Source: a virus. From it: 56,417 nt of DNA. The notes under the pieces were generated by a model, which saw only the letters and a program-made list of their open reading frames with translations, ran no database searches and was not told where the DNA came from. Made by a program: the position numbers and the translations under genes. Each line of letters begins with the position of its first letter. The first letter of the stretch is position 1. Below, in pieces: positions 1 to 6,562 of this stretch. Where the stretch lies: IMG/VR virus record IMGVR_UViG_3300049783_000966, positions 1-56,417 of that record. One strand, 5' to 3'.

Positions 1-277
1 GTAAAATATCCAGATCGTAAAGTTGCGCAGTCCGAAGCTGACACGTTAAATGGCAAACCGTTCAGCGTGTTTTTCTGGCGCGTCCTGCCATCCACTGCGC
101 TTCCTCTGACATCCACTGCGTCCGCTGCGCTTCCTCTGACATCGTTCGACACGTCGCAGTCCCTTGACGTAATTTGGGAAGCGTTGAGCAGTTACCGTGA
201 CGACTGCATTCCGGCTGGTTTTGATGAAAATGACAAAACTTGGGATGACGTCACCACTGCAATGGCGTGGATTACCG
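1..277. repeat. Terminal repeat, left copy (matches 56162-56417)
   Basis: The first 277 bases align with the last 256 bases of the window. The left copy has 21 extra bases around positions 100-120, an in-frame duplication of a CTTCCTCTGACATCCACTGCG unit split across the join. Two single-base differences follow and both are silent. A true terminal redundancy would normally be identical, so this fits an assembly overlap between two variants of a circular or circularly permuted genome. Confidence 0.9.
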
Positions 278-303
278 AAGCACTTGGGGTGGATCCATTA
301 TGA
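1..303 (+). CDS. Hypothetical protein, C-terminal part (gene spans the circular join)
   Basis: The reading frame is open from base 1 and ends in TGA at 301-303. It is the continuation of the gene that starts at 55754, so its own start lies at the other end of the window. The C-terminal part is acidic and contains a short low-complexity Ser/Thr/Ala/Leu/Pro stretch, where the two terminal copies differ by seven residues (ALPLTST). No family recognised. The TGA overlaps the next start (ATGA), so translation of the two genes is probably coupled. Confidence 0.8.
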   Translation, partial: VKYPDRKVAQSEADTLNGKPFSVFFWRVLPSTALPLTSTASAALPLTSFDTSQSLDVIWEALSSYRDDCIPAGFDENDKTWDDVTTAMAWITEALGVDPL

Positions 304-542
304 AACCAGCAACCAAAGCCATGATGGATGAGATTGTAGAACACGCGAACGCGGGTAACGACATCATCCCAATGTTCTTTCAGCCACGCAGGGGCGGTAT
401 TGATGCCACTGTATCAGCTGCAATCCGCTGCGCGAAGGCGCGCGGTCTGATTGTTCCGGCTGGCTTGGATGGTGTGGGTAATCCCATGTACCGCGCGCCG
501 GTCAAGTTACAGACGCACGCGGCACATATGACGATTAACTAA
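300..542 (+). CDS. Small hypothetical protein (80 aa)
   Basis: The start at 300 was chosen because its ATG overlaps the stop of the upstream gene (ATGA) and a GGGGTGG stretch lies just before it; a GTG further upstream at 267 is less likely. The protein is small and soluble, with an N-terminal helix rich in Met and Glu and a PRRGG turn in the middle. No known domain recognised. It is followed by an 84-base gap holding a strong nested hairpin. Confidence 0.65.
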   Translation: MKPATKAMMDEIVEHANAGNDIIPMFFQPRRGGIDATVSAAIRCAKARGLIVPAGLDGVGNPMYRAPVKLQTHAAHMTIN

Positions 543-553
543 TCGTGCACCCC

Positions 554-612
554 TGTCAAAACCCCTGTCAAAACCTGTTGGAGGGTTTTGACAGTTTTGA
601 CACCCCCTCCAA
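554..612 (+). promoter_or_regulatory. Nested hairpin leader with two competing stems before the zinc-ribbon gene
   Basis: CTGTCAAAACC (565-575) pairs perfectly with GGTTTTGACAG (584-594) around an 8-base loop. A second TGTCAAAA (554-561) pairs with TTTTGACA (595-602) after a CCC bulge. In addition TTGGAGGG (578-585) can pair with CCCTCCAA (605-612), which excludes the first hairpin. The AAGGA ribosome site of the next gene follows at 616-620. This could be an attenuator, a translation switch, an RNase III site, or at DNA level a double operator. Pairing is seen; function is inferred. Confidence 0.55.
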
Positions 613-626
613 AAAAAGGAAAACCA

Positions 627-1343
627 ATGCCTGAATTCAAAGCTAGAGTAGCCATGAACGCCCGAGTTTACGGGTCCGTCACAATCGAAGCCAACACGCT
701 TGAAGAGGCGGGTAAACTGATTGATGCACAATATGTGTCTGATAATTTCACGCCACACGGTGGCAATAATGATATCGATTATTCGCACCCATCCGCTATC
801 TGGGTGGAATGTGTTCAAGATGAAGATGCCGACGATGATGCTGACAGTCTTACTGAATTTGATGTACCTGACGGGCCATGGATGAGGCATTCAGCCGTTT
901 CTCACGTTGAATCGCAGTCACCAGCAGAACAGCGCATTATCGATCAGATGACAGCCATGGCCTACATGCCGCAATTCTCGGACATTTCCGGTGTCTCGCT
1001 GCCGGATCCTGACATTCAAAAGATGCCGAAACGGCAAGTTAGGTTTGAATGCCAATACTGCCTTGAGGATGTATACTTTGACACAACTGCATATTGGGAT
1101 GCCGATATGCAGTGTTACCGTTTCAGCGATGATTTTAACAGCAATTATGCCTACTGCGGTGATTGTGGCGGGGAGGATTGTCTAAAGGTTGTTGATATTA
1201 CAACTGGTGATGTCTTGGGATTAAGCACGGATCAAGAGACGTGGATCCCGCTTGATCAGGCAAAGGCTGAACGCGACACCCAGCAGAAAGCCTATGACCA
1301 CAAATTCGCCAATTTGACGGCGCATAAGGAATCTCAATCGTGA
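627..1343 (+). CDS. Zinc-ribbon hypothetical protein (238 aa)
   Basis: ATG at 627 follows AAGGA at 616-620, which decides the start over in-frame TTG codons at 588 and 597. The N-terminal 40 residues look like a small beta-rich domain (KARVAMNARVYGSVTIEA). An acidic stretch (DEDADDDAD) lies near residue 70. The C-terminal third holds two cysteine pairs, CQYC and CGDC, about 35 residues apart, with another Cys after the second, typical of a zinc ribbon. Ends in GTGA overlap with the methyltransferase gene, so the two are probably co-translated. Function unknown; a DNA- or protein-binding accessory factor is possible. Confidence 0.75.
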   Translation: MPEFKARVAMNARVYGSVTIEANTLEEAGKLIDAQYVSDNFTPHGGNNDIDYSHPSAIWVECVQDEDADDDADSLTEFDVPDGPWMRHSAVSHVESQSPAEQRIIDQMTAMAYMPQFSDISGVSLPDPDIQKMPKRQVRFECQYCLEDVYFDTTAYWDADMQCYRFSDDFNSNYAYCGDCGGEDCLKVVDITTGDVLGLSTDQETWIPLDQAKAERDTQQKAYDHKFANLTAHKESQS

Positions 1344-2863
1344 ATGATCTGGGCCCAGAACAATTCAACATCCCGTTTGCAGTGGACCCTACCCCCCGAC
1401 AAGAAGGCGAGGCACTGATCATCGATAATTTTGCAGGCGGGGGCGGTGCCTCAACCGGCATTGAGCGCGCCTTGGGTCGTTCCCCAGACTTTGCAATCAA
1501 TCATGATCCAATCGCGCTTGCCATGCATGAGGTAAATCACCCAGCAACAACGCACCTGACGTCGAGCGTGTGGGCCATAGATCCGCGCGATCTTGTGAAG
1601 CGCGGCCAAAAAGTTGGCTTGGCGTGGTTCTCGCCTGACTGCAAACACCACAGCAAAGCGAAAGGCGGGAAACCAGTAGAAAAAAACATCAGAGATTTGG
1701 CGTGGGTGGTTATCTCGTGGGCCGAATTGGTGTCGCCCGACATCATCATGTTGGAAAACGTCGAGGAATTCAAAGATTGGTGCCCCTTGACCGATGAAAA
1801 CAGACCGGATCTATCCCGTCGCGGCGAGACCTTCCGCGAATGGCTCAAGAGGCTGCGTGCACTTGGCTATAAGGTTGAACATCGCGAATTGCGCGCCTGT
1901 GACTATGGCGCACCTACTATTCGCAAGCGTCTGTTTGTGATAGCGCGGCGCGATGGTCGACCAATCATATGGCCCGAAGCCACACATGGCGCTCCGGATA
2001 GTCCGGACGTGGTCAATGGGACGTGCAAACCATGGCGCACAGCGGCCGAGATTATCGACTGGTCCCTGCCTTATCCGTCGATTTTCGACACGAAGCAGGA
2101 AATTTGGGACAAGTATGGCCTGCGCGCTATTCGCCCATTGGCTGACAACACGTTGCGGCGCGTCGCGGCAGGCATCAAGCGCTACGTTCTGGACGCTGAT
2201 GAACCATATTTTGTGACATATGGTCAGCATGGCGGGGTGAACAGATCCGCAAGTGATCCAATGCACACCATCACAGCCAGCCGAAAGGACCAAAACGCGG
2301 TTGTTGCGGCGTTTCTAGCCCAACACAACACCGAGCGCAGGGGTGTGAACCCCGGAAAGGATGTGCGGTTGCCTTTGGCGACGCTGACGACGCGTGCGAC
2401 GCAGATCAACGTGGTAGCGGCGCACATTCAGTCGATGCACGGGACAACGCGCAGGGATCGCCCATTAAATGCCCCCCTGCAAACTCTGACAGCCGGGGGC
2501 GGCCATGCTGCTTTGGTTGCGGCGTTTCTCACCAAATACTACGGCAGCGGTGATAATGGTGCAGATATGAATGATCCAATGCACACATTGACGACGCCCG
2601 ACCGGTTTAATTTGGTGATGTGCAGCGTCGCAGGCGTGCCGCATTACATTTATGACATCGGAATGCGGATGCTTTCGGCGCGGGAAGCCTTCAACGCGCA
2701 AGGATTCCCGCCGTCTTACATAATCGACGTGGGCCCAGACGGGCGCGTGTTCACCAAGACCGAGCAAACCAGAATGTGTGGCAACAGTGTGCCCCCTGAT
2801 TTATCAGAGGCATTGTGTCGCGCGAACGCGGGGCATTTGTCCCGCCTTGAGGTGGCGGCATGA
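1340..2863 (+). CDS. DNA (cytosine-5) methyltransferase
   Basis: A 507-residue phage-type C5 methyltransferase that would methylate cytosines in DNA using S-adenosylmethionine. Visible motifs in order: motif I FAGGGGASTGIE (31-42); motif IV WFSPDCKHHSKAKGG with catalytic Cys101, a phage variant of the usual PCQ; motif VI ENVEEF (139-144); motif VIII YGAPTIRKRLFVIARR (189-204); and GNSVPP (481-486) of motif X. Between motif VIII and X a target-recognition region repeats a [D/A]P-M/L-x-T-I/L-T element four times. GTG start overlaps the upstream TGA (GTGA). It probably protects phage DNA from host restriction. Target sequence unknown. Confidence 0.93.
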   Translation: MNDLGPEQFNIPFAVDPTPRQEGEALIIDNFAGGGGASTGIERALGRSPDFAINHDPIALAMHEVNHPATTHLTSSVWAIDPRDLVKRGQKVGLAWFSPDCKHHSKAKGGKPVEKNIRDLAWVVISWAELVSPDIIMLENVEEFKDWCPLTDENRPDLSRRGETFREWLKRLRALGYKVEHRELRACDYGAPTIRKRLFVIARRDGRPIIWPEATHGAPDSPDVVNGTCKPWRTAAEIIDWSLPYPSIFDTKQEIWDKYGLRAIRPLADNTLRRVAAGIKRYVLDADEPYFVTYGQHGGVNRSASDPMHTITASRKDQNAVVAAFLAQHNTERRGVNPGKDVRLPLATLTTRATQINVVAAHIQSMHGTTRRDRPLNAPLQTLTAGGGHAALVAAFLTKYYGSGDNGADMNDPMHTLTTPDRFNLVMCSVAGVPHYIYDIGMRMLSAREAFNAQGFPPSYIIDVGPDGRVFTKTEQTRMCGNSVPPDLSEALCRANAGHLSRLEVAA

Positions 2864-3150
2864 CTATGAGCAAGAGGTCCAATGATATGACAGATGCGGA
2901 ATTTTTCAACACAATGTCACCAGTTGAACGCCTGCGCGAATTTAACGATTTGTGCGGGATGGTTTTTCCGGGCGACACGCAAAAACGGATTGCGTGCAAA
3001 ATTGGTGTCAGTCGAAAGACTGTTTCCGAATGGCACAGGACATCAATCGTTCCTACGTGGGCACTTCTGTTGGTTCTTGCGTGGTCAACAATTGGCAGCC
3101 ACCAGCTGCTCCCAATTGGGTCAAGACAAAAAACGTCTCCTGCACCTTGA
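2860..3150 (+). CDS. Helix-turn-helix DNA-binding protein (96 aa)
   Basis: The ATG overlaps the methyltransferase stop (ATGA). Residues 40-60 (TQKRIACKIGVSRKTVSEWH) form a clear helix-turn-helix, with the recognition helix at SRKTVSEWHR, so the product probably binds DNA as a small regulator. It is the only obvious HTH protein in the window and could regulate the early blocks; no Cro/CI-type partner was seen. The last 98 bases overlap tail-to-tail with the HNH gene on the other strand. A later in-frame ATG at 2887 is an alternative start. Confidence 0.72.
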   Translation: MTMSKRSNDMTDAEFFNTMSPVERLREFNDLCGMVFPGDTQKRIACKIGVSRKTVSEWHRTSIVPTWALLLVLAWSTIGSHQLLPIGSRQKTSPAP

Positions 3151-3508
3151 TAGGCAGCAGGCGCAACAGTTCGGGCGCGGGATGCCAGTCAGTTAAGACG
3201 GCCCCGCGCTTGTTGTTACATCCAGCACACGCGGCCACAAAATTGGCCTTATATTCGGAACCGCCGTGGCAAAGTGGGATGATGTGATCAATGGTTGCCT
3301 TACGTCTATCCAGATCTTGGCGCGATAATTCCTTGCCGGTTTCCAAATAGATCAGGTTTGCCGCTGCCTTGTATGACATGCGGCGCGGCAACCACATCAT
3401 TCCCATACACCAAATACATTTACTGTGTTGTGTTCCAACGCGCACTTCTAAAATTTGACGGCGTTTTCTATCCCGCTGAATGGCGCGGGCACGTTTCTGC
3501 TCACTCAC
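3053..3508 (-). CDS. HNH endonuclease
   Basis: 151 residues. A zinc-coordinated HNH fold is visible: CIWC (31-34), DHIIPLCHGGS (74-84) with the catalytic His, and CAGCNNKRG (94-102). The product should nick or cut DNA with a divalent metal. Its start overlaps the stop of the adenine-type methyltransferase gene (ATGA), so the two are translated together, which suggests a linked role such as a modification-sensitive nuclease. A free-standing homing or packaging-type HNH is the alternative. Its 3' end overlaps the HTH gene on the plus strand. Confidence 0.88.
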   Translation of the reverse strand: MSEQKRARAIQRDRKRRQILEVRVGTQHSKCIWCMGMMWLPRRMSYKAAANLIYLETGKELSRQDLDRRKATIDHIIPLCHGGSEYKANFVAACAGCNNKRGAVLTDWHPAPELLRLLPIKVQETFFVLTQLGAAGGCQLLTTQEPTEVPT

Positions 3509-4047
3509 TTAGACGTTCTCCCGACAAACTCAATTGGACCGCAATGCCTGACGTCGAACAGATACCAAGCAACGTTATCTTTGCCTGTGTGCGGAGAGCC
3601 TTCTATCCAGCGCATGCGACCAACAGACAATACGCGGACCAGGCGCGTCAAGTATGGGGCAGCTTGCACGGTGTGGATCCAGTCGGCATCGAACAACAGC
3701 CAAGTAGGGCGCATATCCGAGAAGTGAATTATCATCTGGTGCAACAGATCGCGCGACCAGACGGGGTTGGTGATGATGTGCGTAGCGGGGGTGGTGTTGA
3801 TATCCTCGAATGTCACGCCCATAGCGTCTACACGGTAGATGCCTTCGGCGTCGGGGGTGATATCGCTTGCCACGACGCATTCAGCGCCATGTGACTGCAA
3901 TCCATCGACTAGATGGCCCGCGCCCGCGCATGGCTCCCAGAATTTGCACTGAACCGGCAGATGCGGTGCGAGGGCATCAACGGCCTTGGGATGCCAAGTC
4001 AAATATTTGTCTTGCGGCCTGCGGGTGAAATTGCTGCGCTTACCCAT
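3505..4047 (-). CDS. Adenine-type DNA methyltransferase (180 aa)
   Basis: A compact class I SAM-dependent methyltransferase. Motif I is FWEPCAGAG (36-44) and the catalytic motif IV appears as NPVW (94-97), a variant of the NPPY/NPPW of N6-adenine and N4-cytosine enzymes. No separate target-recognition domain is visible, as in many small phage enzymes. It lies between the replication initiator (stop/start TGATG) and the HNH nuclease (ATGA). Likely role: modification of phage DNA. Base specificity cannot be set from the sequence. Confidence 0.82.
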   Translation of the reverse strand: MGKRSNFTRRPQDKYLTWHPKAVDALAPHLPVQCKFWEPCAGAGHLVDGLQSHGAECVVASDITPDAEGIYRVDAMGVTFEDINTTPATHIITNPVWSRDLLHQMIIHFSDMRPTWLLFDADWIHTVQAAPYLTRLVRVLSVGRMRWIEGSPHTGKDNVAWYLFDVRHCGPIEFVGRTSK

Positions 4048-4925
4048 CAGAAAACCACCCTTACGTTCGATAGGTCTTCTTTTGTCACCAAGCCAGCGTT
4101 CAGCATTTCAGATGCCATACAGTGATTTATGGCGGTGACGGGAATGTTGTGTTCTAGTTTCACTTCGTTGGCCCAGAATTCCAGCACTTCGCGGCGGCCG
4201 CTTTTGCTAGGCGGGGCTTTGGGTTGGTTTTCCTTCCACAATCCGCGCTCTGGGTGCAAAAAATTATCCGATTGTTGGATTTTACCGTCTGTCCAATTTT
4301 TTGTTTTCTCAGCATATGCCCTTGCCGACGCCACAAGGGTTTCGGGTGGTACACCAGACTTGATCAAATCATCCCAGCGCTGATTGCCTTGGGGACTGCC
4401 TGATGGGTTGGGGTGTGCTGTCATAAAACGTTCGTAGTCTCGCGCGTCTTGAGTAGAAGAAGATTTATCTTCTTCTATATGGTATATGGCTTCTGGTTTC
4501 TGGGTGTTAACCTTGGGGTTAACCCTCGTTGGCGGTTTTTCCTTTGTTAATAAGGCTGGGTTGCCACCAGTTCGACCGTTTAAAATGTCACGTTCGGCCT
4601 TTTCAAAGTCTCGAACAATGCGTCTACAATAGAGGAACCCGCGATCATCACGGCTTGAAACGCCTGCCCCTTCAATCTCTGATAACAGCTTTTTGGTGGT
4701 TCTCGGGTTGTCTCCAAGGATACTTGCCAACTCCGCGATGGTCATCGGACGGGGCACCTTGACCACGGTAGCAAGGTCCACATCAAACATTTCGGAATAC
4801 ACCTCTAGGCGACCTGTACCCTCATCAAACATCAATCCCATGATGTCGAACCACAGCGAACGCGCAGCGCGGGAAATTAGCTTGAGCTTTTTTTCAGCCC
4901 GCCAATCCGAGAAATACAACTTCAT
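4047..4925 (-). CDS. Phage replication initiation protein (O/DnaD-like)
   Basis: The N-terminus MKLYFSDWRAEKKLKLISRA followed by a winged-helix-like region to about residue 110 is typical of phage replisome organisers. A Pro/Thr/Lys-rich linker follows. The C-terminal part (WDDLIKSGVPPETLVASARA and DNFLHPERGLW) resembles the region of such proteins that contacts the helicase or loader. It would bind the phage origin and recruit the host helicase. Start chosen at ATG 4925; a TTG at 4940 adds five residues. No clear Shine-Dalgarno precedes either. It overlaps the methyltransferase gene by one base. No origin iterons were recognised inside it. Confidence 0.7.
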   Translation of the reverse strand: MKLYFSDWRAEKKLKLISRAARSLWFDIMGLMFDEGTGRLEVYSEMFDVDLATVVKVPRPMTIAELASILGDNPRTTKKLLSEIEGAGVSSRDDRGFLYCRRIVRDFEKAERDILNGRTGGNPALLTKEKPPTRVNPKVNTQKPEAIYHIEEDKSSSTQDARDYERFMTAHPNPSGSPQGNQRWDDLIKSGVPPETLVASARAYAEKTKNWTDGKIQQSDNFLHPERGLWKENQPKAPPSKSGRREVLEFWANEVKLEHNIPVTAINHCMASEMLNAGLVTKEDLSNVRVVF

Positions 4926-4982
4926 AAACCGGTTAGCCAAGTTGCATCACCGACACGCCGACATGGCACCATACAACAATCA

Positions 4983-5312
4983 TCAATCAGTGACCGGAGA
5001 ATGGTGGTGATCGCCATCAACGACATTGATCAACTGGTTGATTTCTACGTGGGGAATTGTGGCATCATTTGGCCATAGTGTTCGGATTGCTTCTGTTGCC
5101 AATATCAGGCGTGCGGTGCTTAGATCCCCGCCCGCGCGCAGCATTGTGACTTTTTTGCTGTCTTTGAATATCCGCATGCTGGCGGTGATGTCTTTCAAAT
5201 CGCCAGCACATTCAACGCGATATCGGTCAACCAGCGCCAAAAAGGCGGTGATGTAAGGCGACGCTACGCCTTTGGTTTCTGCGGGTGCGATTTTCGCTTT
5301 TTGATTGGTCAT
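4983..5312 (-). CDS. Hypothetical protein, first gene of the leftward early block (109 aa)
   Basis: ATG at 5312 is preferred over an upstream TTG at 5348. The protein is soluble and mostly helical (YITAFLALVDRYRVECAGDL, MLRAGGDLSTARLILATEAI) with a His-rich C-terminus (DGDHHHSP). No known family recognised. As the first gene before the replication initiator it may be a replication accessory or regulator, but this rests on position only. It is transcribed divergently from the membrane-protein gene at 5458. Confidence 0.65.
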   Translation of the reverse strand: MTNQKAKIAPAETKGVASPYITAFLALVDRYRVECAGDLKDITASMRIFKDSKKVTMLRAGGDLSTARLILATEAIRTLWPNDATIPHVEINQLINVVDGDHHHSPVTD

Positions 5313-5349
5313 ACAACCGGACCTAGCTGCATTTATTTTCAAATGCAAA

Positions 5350-5415
5350 GGTTAACTGACCCGTTCCCCTTATGTTCCTGCCTGCATCCGGCTTATTGAC
5401 TTGGGTTAATTAACC
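5350..5415. promoter_or_regulatory. Candidate operator pair in the divergent early control region
   Basis: GGTTAATTAACC (5404-5415) is a perfect 12-base palindrome. GGTTAACTGACC (5350-5361) is an imperfect copy sharing the GGTTAA half. They lie 43 bases apart between divergent genes, the first inside the spacer of the rightward promoter and the second just before the leftward gene. This is the usual placement for a regulator that represses both directions. Palindromes are seen; the regulator is not identified, the HTH protein at 2860 being one candidate. Confidence 0.5.
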
Positions 5416-5423
5416 TGTATTTT
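5396..5423 (+). promoter_or_regulatory. Sigma70-like promoter for the rightward early block
   Basis: TTGACT (5396-5401) and TATTTT (5418-5423) are 16 bases apart. The spacer contains the perfect palindrome GGTTAATTAACC, so a bound regulator would block polymerase. The first gene starts 35 bases downstream at 5458. Confidence 0.5.
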
Positions 5424-5457
5424 GATCCATGTATTATCCCTTTTAGAAAGCGAGATT

Positions 5458-5637
5458 ATGTCACCAGAATTTAGACCAGCTAAGTGGATGTTGGACGCGA
5501 CGAAGCGCGATAGGCGCAAGGAATTATTCACCAAGGTGTTCGATTTTTTTGCTTTTTTGGTTTGCTTTGGCTGGGTGGCTTTAAGTTCGTTTATTGTCAT
5601 TTATCTCATTGCATGGGGGTGGGCAAACTATGTCTGA
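5458..5637 (+). CDS. Small single-pass membrane protein (59 aa)
   Basis: Start at ATG 5458 after an AGAAAGCGAG stretch. The N-terminal 25 residues are charged (KRDRRKE) and are followed by one or two closely spaced hydrophobic segments (residues about 27-57) ending GWANYV. The product should sit in the inner membrane with its basic N-terminus in the cytoplasm. It is the first gene of the rightward early block, a common position for host-takeover or superinfection-exclusion peptides, but no family is recognised. Confidence 0.7.
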   Translation: MSPEFRPAKWMLDATKRDRRKELFTKVFDFFAFLVCFGWVALSSFIVIYLIAWGWANYV

Positions 5638-5645
5638 TACAAGAA

Positions 5646-5668
5646 GCGCTGGGCATGAAGCCCAGCGC
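5646..5668 (+). other. Perfect 9-bp hairpin between membrane-protein and HNH genes
   Basis: GCGCTGGGC and GCCCAGCGC flank a 5-base loop ATGAA. No T-run follows, so simple factor-independent termination is unlikely. It lies 9 bases after the membrane-protein stop and 13 bases before the HNH ribosome site, which suits an RNA-stability element, processing site or partial terminator. Confidence 0.55.
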
Positions 5669-5691
5669 CCCGAAACTGAAAAGGAATATCA

Positions 5692-6057
5692 ATGGGTTAT
5701 CGTCAGGAATTCCCCTTGCGGGTCAAAGAGGCAGCGTTTGAGCGATCCAACGGCGTGTGCCAGTGTGGGTGTGGTGTTAAATTTGGGACCCATCCCAAGG
5801 AACGGCCACACTATGACCATGTCTTGAACGCGAGGATGGGTGGCAAGGGCACGCTGGATAATTGCGAAGTCTTGCGCGTGTCCTGCCATGAGGCGAAGAC
5901 CCTGCGGGATGACACACCCAAAATTGCCAAAATAAACCGCGAAGTGAAGCGTCAGCGCAACATCAGCGCCGTTAAGGTGCCAATGCCGGGGTCTAAGGGA
6001 TCCGGCATGCGCAGGGGTTTTGATGGAGTTGTACGTTTTGAGGGGCGCGATCAGTGA
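5692..6057 (+). CDS. HNH endonuclease, second copy type (121 aa)
   Basis: Good AAGGA site at 5681-5685 before ATG 5692. Zinc-binding cysteines CQCGCG (23-28), the HNH core YDHVLNARMGGKGTLDN (41-57) and SCHEAKT (64-70) are clear, giving a McrA-like phage HNH nuclease unrelated in detail to the one at 3053. It would cut or nick double-stranded DNA. Encoded far from the terminase genes, so a packaging role is less likely than host-DNA attack or recombination. Ends in GTGA overlap with the next gene. Confidence 0.88.
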   Translation: MGYRQEFPLRVKEAAFERSNGVCQCGCGVKFGTHPKERPHYDHVLNARMGGKGTLDNCEVLRVSCHEAKTLRDDTPKIAKINREVKRQRNISAVKVPMPGSKGSGMRRGFDGVVRFEGRDQ

Positions 6058-6410
6058 ACAATACCCATATCCCGCCATTACGGAACCGCCCTCCCAATCG
6101 TCGACCAGCTGTAACCCGCATGATGACTTGGAAAACAGAGGTTTCGAGCCATAATTTCCACATCACCATTGGCTACGACCACAATAGCCTCAAGCCCGTG
6201 GAAGTTTTCTACGCAGACGGGCAGACTGTTGGATCGCAGTTGCAACACGCCATTCAAGACGCTTGTGTTTTGATCAGCCTGTTGCTGCAACACGGTGTGG
6301 ATCCCATTGTTATCGCCAAGAGCCTTTCTACCACGCCCATCTTTGGTGAGGTTCTGCCCTCTACGGTGGTCGGTGTCATCGCATCGGCTGTTCAGGACGG
6401 CGAATTATGA
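6054..6410 (+). CDS. TSCPD-domain-like protein (118 aa)
   Basis: GTG start overlaps the HNH stop (GTGA). Residues about 30-100 (FHITIGYDHNSLKPVEVFYA, then QLQHAIQDACVLISLLLQHG and VDPIVIAKSL) match the pattern of the TSCPD domain found at the C-terminus of some class II ribonucleotide reductases and as small stand-alone phage proteins. No reductase is encoded here, so it may modulate a host enzyme or have another role. Followed by an ATGA overlap with a 51-residue gene. Confidence 0.6.
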   Translation: MNNTHIPPLRNRPPNRRPAVTRMMTWKTEVSSHNFHITIGYDHNSLKPVEVFYADGQTVGSQLQHAIQDACVLISLLLQHGVDPIVIAKSLSTTPIFGEVLPSTVVGVIASAVQDGEL

Positions 6411-6562
6411 GTGATCGGACAATCAAGATCATCAATAGTCGGACGGCAGAGGATCTGTATTGGCTGTTGCATGCTTGGGCCGAACGCAAAGAAGACCTCA
6501 CCCCTCACGAGAAAATTGCAGTGGAGAGGCGCAATGCGTCGTTCCGGAACGGAAAAGGATAA
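6407..6562 (+). CDS. Small hypothetical protein (51 aa)
   Basis: A short frame whose ATG overlaps the previous stop (ATGA) and whose end overlaps the start of the next gene by 29 bases. The sequence starts MSDRTIKIINSRTAEDLYWL and is helical, with a basic C-terminus (RRNASFRNGKG). It fills what would otherwise be a 120-base gap in a densely packed operon, which supports it as real. Function unknown. Confidence 0.6.
   Translation: MSDRTIKIINSRTAEDLYWLLHAWAERKEDLTPHEKIAVERRNASFRNGKG

Noticed and set aside
1-277. True T7-like direct terminal repeats
   Set aside because: The two copies differ by a 21-base indel and two substitutions and cut through the middle of a gene, which does not fit a functional, gene-conversion-maintained end.
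5594-5827. Rightward frame overlapping the membrane-protein end and the HNH start
   Set aside because: The downstream half is in another frame of a clear HNH domain, and the hairpin at 5646-5668 lies inside it. An ATG at 5630 overlaps the previous stop by 8 bases, but coding character is poor.
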